Assembly: GCF_000819685.1 (NCBI RefSeq)
Contig: NZ_CDBR01000049.1
Span: forward strand, 1-64,000
Reading direction: 5' to 3'
Source: Aeromonas allosaccharophila
Lineage (GTDB): Bacteria > Pseudomonadota > Gammaproteobacteria > Enterobacterales > Aeromonadaceae
Length of the DNA stretch: 64,000 nucleotides
Of the stretch, positions 8,320 to 17,039 are shown in pieces. The position numbers and the translations under genes are program-made. The first letter of the stretch is position 1. Each line of letters begins with the position of its first letter. The notes under the pieces were generated by a model, which saw only the letters and a program-made list of their open reading frames with translations, was not told where the DNA came from and made no database searches.

Positions 8320-9870
8320 TTAGCTGTTGTTCTTCACAAACAGGGTCAGCTCCTGACCGGGCTTGAGGTAATCCCCTTTATCCAGCTGGTTCCAGCGCAT
8401 CACATCGTTGATGGCCACCTGGAAGCGAGCTGCGATGGAGGAGATGGAGTCGCCACGGCGAACCTGATACACCATCGATTTGTCGTTCTTATTCCCTTGC
8501 TTGGGATAGACCACCAGCTTCATGCCCGGCTTGAGTGCCGACTTGGCGTTCAGGCCGTTCCACTTGGCCAGCTCGGCATGGGAGACGCCGTGCGCCTGGC
8601 TGATGCTCCACAGGTTATCACCCGAGCGCACCTTGTAACTGACCTTGGCCTTCTGGCTGCCACGGCTGGCCAGCTGCTGCGGCTTGCTGGCGGCACTTGC
8701 CTTGCTGCTGACCTGACCATGGGTCGGGATCACCAGTTGCTGACCGCGACGCAGGCTGTTGCTGCGCAGATTGTTGGCCAGCTTCAGCTCGCTCACGCTG
8801 ACGCCGTGATTCTGGGCGATGCGCGACAGGGTATCGCCACTGGTGACCTGATAGGAGCGAGTACGAATACGTTCGCGCTTGGGCAGATCGGTCAGTGCCA
8901 GCTCCAGGGTATCGGCATACTCGATCGGTACCAGCAGGCGGTAAGGGCCACGGGGTGACATCACACCACGGCTCAGGGCCGGATTGACCTCCTTGAGCTC
9001 TGATGTGCGCAGTCCCGCCAGTTGGGCGGCCACGTTCAGGTCGAGCTGGCTGCCTGTCTCCACCACCCGCAACTTGGGCTCGTTGGCGAGCACTGGCAGC
9101 GTGACGTTGTATTTGTCCGCATTGCTGATCATGTCCGCCATGGCGAGGATCTTGGGTACATACATCCGGGTTTCGCGGGGCAGATCGAGCGACCAGTAGT
9201 CAGTCGGTTTGCCGGCACGCTGATTGCGCTGGATGGCGTTGCGCACCCGGCCTTCACCGGCATTGTAGGCGGCTAGCGTTTGCAGCCAGTCGCCGTCAAA
9301 GAAGCGGTTCAGATACTCCAGATAGTCGAGCGCCGCATTGGTGGAGGCCAGCACATCGCGCCGTCCGTCATACCAGTTGTCGTGGCGCAGACCGAAGTTC
9401 TTGCCTGTGGCGGGGACAAACTGCCAGAGTCCAACCGCATTGCTGCGGGATCGGGCATGAGGATCAAACATGCTCTCGATCATCGGGACAGTAATAAGCT
9501 CCATTGGCAGCTCACGCCGTTCTATCTCCTCTACCATCAGATAGAGGTAGGGTTCAGCCCGGCTGGCAATGGTCGCCAGATGCTTATCATTACGCAACAG
9601 CCACTCTCGTTGTTGGCGGATGCGGGCATTATCCGGGGTTTCCAGCTGCATATCATCGCTGATGCGCACCCACAGATTGTCCGTATCTTCCATTTCGTCC
9701 AGCTGTTCATCGCCAAACAGGAAATGGGAAGAGTGTTTTTTATGCGCTTTTTTCTTGACCTGGGGGGACTTGATCGGCTCGATTGCCGTTAGCGCCCGGT
9801 CATCCTGATGGCTCAGGTTTTGGCAGCCGCTGAGCAACAGCGCTGCCAATAAGGCCGTTCGTACCTTCAT
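8320..9870 (-). CDS. mltD: Membrane-bound lytic murein transglycosylase D
   Basis: MltD cleaves the MurNAc-GlcNAc bond of peptidoglycan to give 1,6-anhydro ends and acts in the periplasm, anchored as a lipoprotein. The 516-residue precursor begins with a lipobox, LLLSGC (acylated Cys16). The SLT catalytic domain follows, with probable acid Glu132 in PMIESMFDPHA, then GLWQFVPATGKNFGL and AYNAGEGRV. Three LysM repeats close the protein (each starting Y.V..GD..S.IA or similar) for glycan binding. The ATG at 9870 gives the proper signal peptide and has GGAACGAG just upstream; an in-frame start at 9933 would bury the signal. It lies 70 bases after gloB on the same strand, the same order as in E. 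coli. Confidence 0.94.
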   Translation of the reverse strand: MKVRTALLAALLLSGCQNLSHQDDRALTAIEPIKSPQVKKKAHKKHSSHFLFGDEQLDEMEDTDNLWVRISDDMQLETPDNARIRQQREWLLRNDKHLATIASRAEPYLYLMVEEIERRELPMELITVPMIESMFDPHARSRSNAVGLWQFVPATGKNFGLRHDNWYDGRRDVLASTNAALDYLEYLNRFFDGDWLQTLAAYNAGEGRVRNAIQRNQRAGKPTDYWSLDLPRETRMYVPKILAMADMISNADKYNVTLPVLANEPKLRVVETGSQLDLNVAAQLAGLRTSELKEVNPALSRGVMSPRGPYRLLVPIEYADTLELALTDLPKRERIRTRSYQVTSGDTLSRIAQNHGVSVSELKLANNLRSNSLRRGQQLVIPTHGQVSSKASAASKPQQLASRGSQKAKVSYKVRSGDNLWSISQAHGVSHAELAKWNGLNAKSALKPGMKLVVYPKQGNKNDKSMVYQVRRGDSISSIAARFQVAINDVMRWNQLDKGDYLKPGQELTLFVKNNS

Positions 9871-9940
9871 CTCGTTCCGGTCATTTTTAGGAAAAACAGC
9901 CCGCATCATAAGGGGCAATGGCCCCCTGATCAAGGTTTGT

Positions 9941-10705
9941 TCAAAAAACGTCCTTCCACTGGCGTAGGATGGTGAAGGTATCTACCGGATTTTTCACGCA
10001 TTTTAGCCCGTGATTTTCAGCAGAAAATTTCACTGAATCCTGCTCGCAGCGCAGAAAAATGTTGAAAGTGCGTTCATCCCCCAACCGGGTTGGCAGGCTT
10101 GGCAGCCCTTGTTGCCGCAGTTTGCTGATCAGCCCGATCTGGCGGCGGATCGCCGGGTTGTCCGGCTCGACCGCATAGGCAAAGCGCAGGTTGGAGAGAG
10201 TGTACTCGTGGGCACAATAAATGAGTGTCTCATCGGGCAGGGCGGCGAGTCGTTGCAACGAGTGGTACATCTGCTCCGGCGTCCCTTCAAACAGGCGGCC
10301 ACAACCGGCCGAGAAGAGGGTATCGCCACAAAACAGCATGCCGTTGCCATGGTAGGCGATGTGGCCGCGGGTGTGACCGGGCACATGGATCACCTCGAGG
10401 GCGAGGCCGTGCCAGTTGATCTGATCGCCATCTTCGAGCCACTGACCGTGGTGATCCGGCATCGGGTCCAGTTTGGGGCCATATAGCCGGGCATGGGGAA
10501 AGTGGCGGAGCAGGTCGGTGACGCCCCCGACATGGTCGTGATGGTGATGGGTCAGCAGGATGGCGTCGAGCACCAGCCCCAGTGCCTCGAGCCGCTCCAG
10601 CACCGGGGCGGCATCGCCCGGATCGACCACCAGACAATGATTCTCGTGGCGGATCAACCAGATGTAGTTGTCATTAAAGGCTGGAACTGTGATCACTGGA
10701 TACAT
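9941..10705 (-). CDS. gloB: Hydroxyacylglutathione hydrolase (glyoxalase II)
   Basis: GloB hydrolyses S-lactoylglutathione to D-lactate and glutathione in methylglyoxal detoxification (cytoplasm). The 254-residue metallo-beta-lactamase-fold protein has the binuclear metal motif THHHHDH at 52-58 and further ligands in VPGHTRGH and FCGDTLFSAGCGR, plus the substrate-binding C-terminus (NIFLRCEQ). The start MYPVITVPAFNDNYIW is typical of the family. The frame continues far upstream over yafS, but that part is only an antisense extension. The gene is divergent from yafS, with 72 bases between starts. Confidence 0.95.
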   Translation of the reverse strand: MYPVITVPAFNDNYIWLIRHENHCLVVDPGDAAPVLERLEALGLVLDAILLTHHHHDHVGGVTDLLRHFPHARLYGPKLDPMPDHHGQWLEDGDQINWHGLALEVIHVPGHTRGHIAYHGNGMLFCGDTLFSAGCGRLFEGTPEQMYHSLQRLAALPDETLIYCAHEYTLSNLRFAYAVEPDNPAIRRQIGLISKLRQQGLPSLPTRLGDERTFNIFLRCEQDSVKFSAENHGLKCVKNPVDTFTILRQWKDVF

Positions 10706-10777
10706 GAGTCTGCTTCTCTTTAGGGAGGGTATCTTATATAACAGGATGGCGTTCGAAACCCCGAGTTGAGCCCTATT

Positions 10778-11500
10778 ATGCAGGTGGCACGTACCGAACA
10801 ACAAATCGAGATCCCGACCAGCTGGTCTGCATTGCCTATGGGGGACTGGGTGGCGGCCGAGATCCAGGAGCGGCTCGACAACTGGTGCCCCAATCTGTTT
10901 GGCTATCATCTGCTGAAAATTGGCGCCCTGAGCGCCGAACTCTCCTGCAAACGCTCCTCCATCCGTCACCAGATCGGGGTTGCCCCCGGTGGACGGCTGC
11001 TCGACATGTATGGCGATCCCCTCGATCTGCCGGTACGCACCGGCAGCGTCGATGCCTGCCTGCTGGCCCACTGCCTCGATTTCTCTGCCGATCCCCATCA
11101 GGTGCTGCGCGAGGCCGAAAGGGTGCTGACCGACGATGGCTGGCTGATCATCAGCGGCTACAACCCCTTGAGCCTGGTCGGGATCGGTCATTGTGTGCCG
11201 TTCTTGCGGCGCAGGATGCCCTGGTCGGCACGGATGTTTACCCCGGGGAGGGTGACGGACTGGCTGCATCTGCTGGGATGCGAGGTAATGTTCGACGAGC
11301 GCTTTGGCTACTCGTTTATGGGGAAACAGAGCTGGCACAGCTGGTGGCAGGAAAGCATCGGGCGGGATTACTGCAGGGTGTTTGCGTCGGTCTATGTGAT
11401 TGCGGCCCGTAAACGGCGCTTTCCACTGATCCCGGTGCGGCGGCGCTGGCAACTGCCCAAATCCCTCGCCACACCGGGAATGGCCCGTCAGGGCTGGTAG
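10778..11500 (+). CDS. yafS: Class I SAM-dependent methyltransferase, YafS-like
   Basis: A 240-residue putative methyltransferase of the UbiE/methyltransferase-11 type: [29 protein letters not shown] covers the nucleotide-binding part and post-motif, then [30 protein letters not shown]. The substrate is unknown. The position between gloB and rnhA matches E. coli yafS. The ATG at 10778 is chosen; a TTG at 10766 is an alternative and neither has a strong ribosome-binding site. Its 3' end overlaps the convergent rnhA gene by 13 bases. Confidence 0.85.
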   Translation: MQVARTEQQIEIPTSWSALPMGDWVAAEIQERLDNWCPNLFGYHLLKIGALSAELSCKRSSIRHQIGVAPGGRLLDMYGDPLDLPVRTGSVDACLLAHCLDFSADPHQVLREAERVLTDDGWLIISGYNPLSLVGIGHCVPFLRRRMPWSARMFTPGRVTDWLHLLGCEVMFDERFGYSFMGKQSWHSWWQESIGRDYCRVFASVYVIAARKRRFPLIPVRRRWQLPKSLATPGMARQGW

Positions 11501-11952
11501 CCGGTATCCTCGGCCAGATCCTTGCCGCAGGCGGCATCTCTGGCCAGTTCGTCGCACCGTTCGTTCTCGGGGTGGCCGGAGTGACCCTTGACCCAGAGCC
11601 ACTCAATCTGATGGCGAGCCACTTCCGCATCCAGCTCCTTCCAGAGATCGACGTTCTTGACCGGCTGACGGTTGGCGGTCATCCACCCTTTCTTCTTCCA
11701 GCCTATGATCCACTGGGTGATCCCCTGACGAACATACTGGCTGTCGGTAGTGAGGCGCACCTTGCACGGTTCGTTGAGGGTGCGCAGGCCCATGATGGCG
11801 GCCATCAGCTCCATCCGGTTATTGGTGGTCAACTTGAATCCGGCGGAAATCTCTTTGCGGTGGGTGCCGTAGACCATCACGGCTCCGTAACCACCCGGGC
11901 CCGGATTGCCGAGGCAGGAGCCGTCGGTATAGACATCAATCTGTTTTAACAT
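11488..11952 (-). CDS. rnhA: Ribonuclease HI
   Basis: RNase HI degrades the RNA strand of RNA-DNA hybrids (R-loops, primer remnants) in the cytoplasm. The 154-residue protein has all catalytic positions of the family: D10 ([14 protein letters not shown]), E48 (NNRMELMA), D70 (LTTDSQYV), H124 (KGHSGHPEN) and D134 (ERCDELAR). The ATG at 11952 is used, although no ribosome-binding site is visible. The 23 bases upstream are a near copy of the gene's own start, forming a nine-codon mini-ORF that ends in an overlap with the rnhA start. The gene diverges from dnaQ, as in E. coli. Confidence 0.95.
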   Translation of the reverse strand: MLKQIDVYTDGSCLGNPGPGGYGAVMVYGTHRKEISAGFKLTTNNRMELMAAIMGLRTLNEPCKVRLTTDSQYVRQGITQWIIGWKKKGWMTANRQPVKNVDLWKELDAEVARHQIEWLWVKGHSGHPENERCDELARDAACGKDLAEDTGYQP

Positions 11953-11978
11953 GAGCAATCAATCTGTTTTAGCATGAG
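11935..11978 (-). repeat. 23-bp tandem duplication at the rnhA start with an overlapping mini-ORF
   Basis: The 21-mer at 11935-11955 recurs at 11958-11978 with one mismatch and a 23-nt period. On the minus strand the upstream copy gives ATG at 11975 and the peptide MLKQIDCSC, ending with TAA at 11948-11946, which overlaps the rnhA ATG at 11952 (ATGTTAA). The period is not a multiple of three, so the copy is out of frame with rnhA. Confidence 0.8.
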
Positions 11979-12031
11979 GCTTGGGGTAAACTAGCGAGTA
12001 AGTAAAGCCGAAGTTTGACATAGATTGGATC

Positions 12032-12766
12032 ATGAACACACCCCAACTGAATCGCCAGATCATTCTGGATACTGAAACCACAGGTATGAATACGGCAGGC
12101 GGCCCTGTCTATCTGGGTCACCGCATTATCGAAATCGGCTGTGTGGAGGTGATCAACCGCAAGCTGACCGGTAACCACTATCACGTCTATATCAAGCCTG
12201 ATCGTCTGGTCGACCCGGAAGCGATCCAGGTGCACGGTATCACCGACGAGTTCCTGCGTGACAAGCCATCGTTCAGCCAGATCGCCGACGAGTTTATCGA
12301 ATTCATCCGCGGTGCCGAACTGATCGCCCACAACGCGCCGTTTGACGTGAGCTTCATGGACTACGAGTTCAGCAAGCTCGGTCTCGGCTTCAAGACCGCC
12401 GATATCTGCTCCATCACCGATACCCTGGCGATGGCGCGGGATCTCTTCCCCGGCAAGCGCAATAACCTGGATGTGCTCTGCGATCGCTATGGCATAGACA
12501 ACTCTCACCGGACATTGCACGGGGCCTTGCTCGATGCGGAGATCCTGGCAGATGTCTACCTGCTGATGACCGGTGGCCAGACCAAACTCAATCTGGCCAG
12601 TGAAAGCAACGAAAACGAAAGCAATCAGGACACCAGCATTCGCCGGCTGGAGAGCAATCGGCCCGCCCTCAAGGTGGTGCGCGCCAGCGCCGAGGTAGAG
12701 GCCCTGCACGAGGCGAGGCTGGATCTGGTGCAGAAGAAGGGAGGAAGTTGTCTGTGGCGGCAATGA
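12032..12766 (+). CDS. dnaQ: DNA polymerase III epsilon subunit, 3'-5' proofreading exonuclease
   Basis: DnaQ proofreads for the replicative polymerase by excising mismatched 3' nucleotides, within the core complex with alpha and theta. The 244-residue protein contains the DEDDh residues D13 and E15 (ILDTETTG), D105 (HNAPFDVSFMDYEF), H163 and D168 (HGALLDAEILADVY), aligning closely with E. coli D12/E14/D103/H162/D167. The acidic/polar linker (ASESNENESNQDTS) and C-terminal segment resemble the part that tethers epsilon to alpha. It diverges from rnhA, and its stop overlaps the next gene's probable ATG by four bases (ATGA). Confidence 0.96.
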   Translation: MNTPQLNRQIILDTETTGMNTAGGPVYLGHRIIEIGCVEVINRKLTGNHYHVYIKPDRLVDPEAIQVHGITDEFLRDKPSFSQIADEFIEFIRGAELIAHNAPFDVSFMDYEFSKLGLGFKTADICSITDTLAMARDLFPGKRNNLDVLCDRYGIDNSHRTLHGALLDAEILADVYLLMTGGQTKLNLASESNENESNQDTSIRRLESNRPALKVVRASAEVEALHEARLDLVQKKGGSCLWRQ

Positions 12767-14028
12767 GCAAGTGGTGTGCCGGTCTGCTGTTGTTGCTCTC
12801 GCTGGGTGCGTCGGCGACCGAGGTGTTTGCTCCCTCCGATATCCCGCTGCTGGATAACCGCTTTCGCATCGATTACGGGGTGAAGGAGATCACCTTCATC
12901 GTCAAGCGCAAGCCGGGCACCCCGTCGGTGATCCTGGTTCGTCCCGATGGCAGCAAGCTCTACGTGGGCAAGGTCAAACCCGCCGAGGTGGGTTGGTTGG
13001 CACTGCCGGAGCACGATCTCATTACCCTGCGCAATCCCATGCCGGGTCCCTGGCAGGCGATTGGTGAGGTGGACCCCGACAACCGGGTGCGTATTCTCTC
13101 CGATATCCGGCTCGATATCGCCGCCCTGCCGATGCAGCTCTATCAGGGGGAGGTGGTCAAGCTCAAGGCGTGGTTGCTGATCAATGGCCAGCCGCCGAAA
13201 GATAAATACTATCTCTCTGACCTTGGCATGACCGTCAAGCTGCAATCCTTTAGCGATGCCAGCCAGCAAAAGGTCGTGCTGGATCAGGTACTCGGCCACT
13301 ATCGCGATGACGGCAAGGGTCTCGATGAAGTGCCGGGTGACGGTATCATGACTGCGGAAGTGACACTGCAGGATATTCCCGGTGGCAAGTACCGCGCCAT
13401 GTTCAGTACCGGTAATCAGGTGTTTGTCCGCGCCCGTTATCAGGATGTACTGCTCTACCCCTATCCGTTCAGTTATAACCTGGCGCCGCCTTCGGAAGAG
13501 CTGGGTGCCAAGTTGTCGCTGCTGATCGACCGTGATGAGCTGGCTCCCGCCTCCGTGGTGATCAAGGGGAGTGTGACCAGCAATGTGGGCGGCCTCTACG
13601 AGTTCAGCGAGACTGCCAGTGAGCCCAAGCTTGATATCGATCTCTCCATCATCAAGGAGGTCGGTCAGCATGTGGTGAAAGCAACCCTCTATGGCACCAC
13701 TCGCCTCGGCCGCGAGCTGAAAATCGAGTTGCCGGTCAAAACCTTCAATATCTTCCCGCCGCCTCCCCCTCCCGTAGAGGTGGTATCGGCTGCCGCACCG
13801 GCATCCAGTGCCGAGTCAACCCATGAGGCTTCGGCAGGGGAGGAGATGGGCTGGCTGATCTGGGTATTGGCGGGTGGTGGCGTGCTGTTGGTGATGCTGG
13901 GTGGTGTCGGCTTTGTGGTGATGCAAAAACGGCGAGCCTTCAAACGCGCATTGGCGGCGGCACAGGCCGAAAGTCAGCAGTCCGGGCAGCCGGCAGCCAA
14001 GCTGGATCTCAACCTGCCGGAGCAGTAA
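12763..14028 (+). CDS. TIGR03503-family membrane-anchored periplasmic protein
   Basis: A 421-residue protein with an N-terminal signal sequence (WCAGLLLLLSLGASATE), a beta-rich periplasmic region of about 340 residues, a proline-rich linker (FPPPPPPVE), and one C-terminal transmembrane helix (LIWVLAGGGVLLVMLGGVGFVV) followed by a basic cytoplasmic tail. It resembles the TIGR03503 family of marine and aquatic gammaproteobacteria, whose function is not known. The ATG at 12763 overlaps the dnaQ stop (ATGA), favouring translational coupling. A GTG at 12754 has a better spaced GAGGA and is an alternative start. A strong terminator follows. Confidence 0.8.
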   Translation: MSKWCAGLLLLLSLGASATEVFAPSDIPLLDNRFRIDYGVKEITFIVKRKPGTPSVILVRPDGSKLYVGKVKPAEVGWLALPEHDLITLRNPMPGPWQAIGEVDPDNRVRILSDIRLDIAALPMQLYQGEVVKLKAWLLINGQPPKDKYYLSDLGMTVKLQSFSDASQQKVVLDQVLGHYRDDGKGLDEVPGDGIMTAEVTLQDIPGGKYRAMFSTGNQVFVRARYQDVLLYPYPFSYNLAPPSEELGAKLSLLIDRDELAPASVVIKGSVTSNVGGLYEFSETASEPKLDIDLSIIKEVGQHVVKATLYGTTRLGRELKIELPVKTFNIFPPPPPPVEVVSAAAPASSAESTHEASAGEEMGWLIWVLAGGGVLLVMLGGVGFVVMQKRRAFKRALAAAQAESQQSGQPAAKLDLNLPEQ

Positions 14029-14060
14029 CCGTCGCTCTGCAGTGGCGTGATGCCAGATAT

Positions 14061-14095
14061 AAAAAACCGCCCTGATAAGCAGGGCGGTTTTTTTG
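14061..14095. terminator. Bidirectional terminator
   Basis: A 14-bp stem (14061-14074 with 14080-14093), whose ends are A6 and T6, closes a 5-nt loop and serves both the TIGR03503 gene and the convergent HD-GYP regulator. Confidence 0.9.
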
Positions 14096-14121
14096 AGTTC
14101 ATAAACGGAACAAACCGGATA

Positions 14122-15642
14122 TCAGTGTTCGCCGATATAGACATCCTTGTTCTGCTCGCGGATCTCGAGGAACTTGTCCAGATTGGCCAGCATCAGCTCG
14201 ACCAGCTGGGGGTCGAAGTGCTGACCCTTCTCCTCCTCAATCAGCGCCAGCACCTTGTCCAGTGGCCACGCCTTCTTGTAACAGCGATCCGAGCCGAGGG
14301 CATCGAATACATCGGCCAGTGCCACGATCCGTCCCTCCAGCGGAATATCCATTCCCTTCAGGCCACGAGGATAGCCACTGCCATTCCACTTCTCATGGTG
14401 ATTGCCGGCGATGGTGGCACCAATCTGGAACAGCGCCAGATCGCTGCCGGAGAGCATATCCTGCCCCAGCTGGGCGTGGGTTTTCATGATCTCCCACTCT
14501 TCCGGGGTCAGCTTGCCCGGCTTGTGCAGGATTGCATCGGGAATACCGACCTTGCCAATGTCGTGCAGTGGTGAGGCTCTTTTGATCAGCTCGCTCTGCT
14601 CTTCACTCATCCCCAGCAGCAGGCAGAACTGCTCGGTATAGAGCGCGACCCGCTTAACGTGCAGCCCCGACTCTTTCGAGCGGGTTTCGACCAGCTCGCC
14701 GATGCGATAGATGATCTCCCGCTGATTGTCGGCGATCACCTCGTTCAGCCGGATATTTTCCAGCGCCACTATGATGTTTTCGGTAAACAGGGTCAGCAGA
14801 CTGGTATCGATCTGACTGAGTTGACGAGTGGTCTCGATATGGAACAGCAGGTGGTGGCGCTGGTTCTGGCAATAGAGAACCATCTGATTGGTGCCGTACA
14901 CATTGCTGCGCTTGCCCATGGCCTGGCGCAAGATCTCCGGCGCCTCGGTGAGACGAATGGCAGGGTGACCGGGTAGCAATGGCTCCAGCAGTTGATCCTT
15001 CACCTCGTAGGCGTATTGCCTGACGTCGTAGATCTGGGTCTCGCCCAGATGGAGCAGGGCACTCAGCTGCTCCTGGGCCCCTTCGACAAACTGGCGCAGC
15101 GCCCGCTTCTCAAAGATCCCCTTGGAGGCTTCGATGACTTTTTCCAGCCCCTGGCGGTTGCTCTCCAGGGTGCGGATATCCCGATAGGAGCGCAGGCTGG
15201 CCCGCAGCAGGGTACGCAGCTTCTGGGAGGTGAGCTCGGTTTTATCCTTGTAGTCGTTGATGTCGTAGTTGGTGACCACGTCATCTTCCGGCGCCTGGCC
15301 GGGTTGGCCGGTACGCAGCACGATGCGCACCATCTTGTTTTGCAGCTCTTCACGGACATATTTGACGACATCGAGGCCCGCGTGGTCGACCTCCATCACC
15401 ACGTCCAGCAGCAGCAGCGCGACATCAGGGGTGATGGCCAGCAGCTTCTTTGCCTCTGCAGCGGAATAGGCATGCAGAAAGTCAATGGGGCGATTGTCAA
15501 ACTCGAATTTGTTCAAGGTGATTTTGGTGATGCGATGCACTTCGGGCTCATCGTCAACAATCATCACCTTCCAGCCCGCTTGTTGCGTGTCGGGAAGGGC
15601 GAGATCATCATCATCAATAATCAGGATTTGGTCATCCATCAT
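14122..15642 (-). CDS. Response regulator with HD-GYP phosphodiesterase domain (REC-DUF3369-HD-GYP)
   Basis: A 506-residue cytoplasmic signalling protein. Residues about 20-150 form a receiver domain (VMIVDDEPEVHRITK, phosphoacceptor in LLLLDVVMEVDHAG, K in DKTELT). A DUF3369 region spans about 160-310, and the C-terminal third is an HD-GYP domain with HDIGKVGIPD near 360 and HHEKWNGSGYP near 420. HD-GYP proteins hydrolyse c-di-GMP, so phosphorylation probably tunes c-di-GMP level. No sensor kinase is adjacent. Two in-frame ATGs (15642 and 15639) follow AGGA. The extreme N-terminus (ILIIDDDDLALPD) is an unusual acidic extension before the receiver domain. Confidence 0.9.
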   Translation of the reverse strand: MMDDQILIIDDDDLALPDTQQAGWKVMIVDDEPEVHRITKITLNKFEFDNRPIDFLHAYSAAEAKKLLAITPDVALLLLDVVMEVDHAGLDVVKYVREELQNKMVRIVLRTGQPGQAPEDDVVTNYDINDYKDKTELTSQKLRTLLRASLRSYRDIRTLESNRQGLEKVIEASKGIFEKRALRQFVEGAQEQLSALLHLGETQIYDVRQYAYEVKDQLLEPLLPGHPAIRLTEAPEILRQAMGKRSNVYGTNQMVLYCQNQRHHLLFHIETTRQLSQIDTSLLTLFTENIIVALENIRLNEVIADNQREIIYRIGELVETRSKESGLHVKRVALYTEQFCLLLGMSEEQSELIKRASPLHDIGKVGIPDAILHKPGKLTPEEWEIMKTHAQLGQDMLSGSDLALFQIGATIAGNHHEKWNGSGYPRGLKGMDIPLEGRIVALADVFDALGSDRCYKKAWPLDKVLALIEEEKGQHFDPQLVELMLANLDKFLEIREQNKDVYIGEH

Positions 15643-15960
15643 ACAATCCTGTTTGGCATCCTGTGCTTACATTAACTGCTTCACTAAGGATAGGAAACTT
15701 ATTGAGAAATAAAATTTGATCTCGAAAAACAATGGTCGAATAAGCAAATGGAACCTCCACTTCCGGTGACCGTTGGCGAGGGCTTTCTTCGCACAATCAT
15801 GAGGCTGGATTGCATCCACGTCACTCGTGCTCTCGATTGCCGCACCACATCGTGCGGCTCTTGCACATCCCTCCCGCGTGGCCGACGAGAATCAATCCTA
15901 TTTGATAATAATTCCTATTTGCGTGTAACATGGGCGACACACTCAACGAGGAGCCCCATC
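15643..15960. other. Divergent intergenic region HD-GYP regulator / siderophore-interacting protein
   Basis: 318 bases without a credible gene, A+T-rich near the HD-GYP start. It contains the Fur-like box at 15903-15917 described separately. In-frame codons before the GTG at 15961 extend the reductase frame to 15748 but have no ribosome-binding site or family similarity. Confidence 0.5.
15903..15917 (+). promoter_or_regulatory. Probable Fur box upstream of siderophore reductase gene
   Basis: TGATAATAATTCCTA matches the 7-1-7 Fur pattern, with a perfect left half (TGATAAT) and a degenerate right half. It lies 44 bases before the GTG start. Iron-dependent repression is inferred. Confidence 0.6.
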
Positions 15961-16764
15961 GTGTCCCCATCTCTGCCTCCCAATCGCCCCCGTCTGCTGA
16001 CTGTCAAAGCCGTTACCCGGATCACCCCCCATTTGCGTCGCATCACCTTTGGTGGCAGCGAACTGGCTGACTATCCCTTTACCTGCGGTGGGGCCCATAT
16101 CAAGGTGATGTTGGCCCAGCCCCATCAGGTAGAGCCGGTGCTGCCTGCCATGACCCCAAACGGCCCGCGCTGGAGCAATCCTGCGGACAAGCCGGTGATC
16201 CGCACCTACACCATCCGCGCGTTTCGCCGTGATGAGCAGGAAATTGATATCGACTTTGTGCTGCATGGTGACGGTGGGCCCGCCAGCGCCTTTGCTACCC
16301 ATGCCAAGCCGGGGGATAAGGTGATCCTCTCCGGGCCGGGGGGGCCCAACCCCATGCTGCAACCGGCCGATCACTACTGCCTGGTGGGGGATCTCACCGC
16401 CTTGCCCGCCATCATGGCGATGTGTGAGGTGATGCCTGCCGAGGCCAGAGGGGAAATTGCGATTCTGGTGCCGGATCAGTCGGATGCTCAGCCGTTGACG
16501 CTGCCGGTCGGGGTGCGCTGTCACTGGTTTGTCGGCGAGCCCGAGCTTAGCGGCCTGCTGGAGCATGTGGTTGCTCTGCCGCTAGTGCGCGATGGCGGCT
16601 TCTTCTGGCTGGGTGGGGAAGAGGCGCTGGTGTTGCCGCTGCGCCGCCATTTTCGGTCTGTGCTCGAGGTGGATCGCCAGTCGCTCTACGCCGTGCCGTA
16701 CTGGCGGCGGGGCAAGAGTGAAGAGGCCTATCACCAGACTCGTCACGATGTGATGGATAATTAA
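15961..16764 (+). CDS. Siderophore-interacting protein / ferric-siderophore reductase (ViuB-type)
   Basis: A 267-residue cytoplasmic flavoprotein of the SIP family, which reduces imported ferric siderophore with NAD(P)H to release iron. Motifs: RLLTVKAVTRITPHLRRITF at the N-terminus, the FAD-binding RTYTIRAF, FVLHGDGGPASAFA, KVILSGPGG, and the family C-terminal signature WLGGEEALVL...VPYWRRGKSEEAYH. The GTG start at 15961 is chosen because GAGGAG lies 7-8 nt upstream. It heads a probable iron-uptake locus with a Fur-like box in front and a second one in front of the next gene. Confidence 0.92.
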   Translation: MSPSLPPNRPRLLTVKAVTRITPHLRRITFGGSELADYPFTCGGAHIKVMLAQPHQVEPVLPAMTPNGPRWSNPADKPVIRTYTIRAFRRDEQEIDIDFVLHGDGGPASAFATHAKPGDKVILSGPGGPNPMLQPADHYCLVGDLTALPAIMAMCEVMPAEARGEIAILVPDQSDAQPLTLPVGVRCHWFVGEPELSGLLEHVVALPLVRDGGFFWLGGEEALVLPLRRHFRSVLEVDRQSLYAVPYWRRGKSEEAYHQTRHDVMDN

Positions 16765-17039
16765 GCGGATGCGAAAGAATACCTGATTTACACTTGCAAA
16801 TAAAAATGATTTGCATTTAGTATTGCGCCGTCCCGATGTCAGTCGGCACGGCGTTTTTGTTATTGATGGCTGCGCGTGGCATAGCACAACGCAGGCCCTG
16901 CCGTAATGCACTGATGTTCGGGGTAATGGGGTATGGACGACAGTTCATGCCAATGAACTCCATCACTTTGCACCGGGTCTGGCGAGGTCAGACAGGGATG
17001 TCGGTGGTGTTGGCCTTGGTTGTTTTATGTGGAGTGTTG
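16765..17039 (+). promoter_or_regulatory. Leader of the TonB receptor gene
   Basis: 275 bases between the reductase and receptor genes. They contain the Fur box at 16799-16817. The receptor reading frame stays open upstream to 16836, but that part lacks a signal peptide and similarity, so I treat it as leader. Confidence 0.5.
16799..16817 (+). promoter_or_regulatory. Fur box upstream of TonB-dependent receptor
   Basis: AATAAAAATGATTTGCATT matches the 19-bp Fur consensus at 15 of 19 positions by eye. It sits inside a TGCAAAT/ATTTGCA dyad (7-nt spacer). It is the strongest iron-regulation signal in the window. Confidence 0.75.

Noticed and set aside
8626-8642. TTGTAACT in mltD as a second Ter site
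   Set aside because: Lacks the first GT of the core and lies inside a coding sequence; matches at chance level.
10706-11602. N-terminal extension of gloB
   Set aside because: The frame is open far upstream on the minus strand, but the family start MYPVITVPAF is at 10705 and the extension is antisense to yafS.
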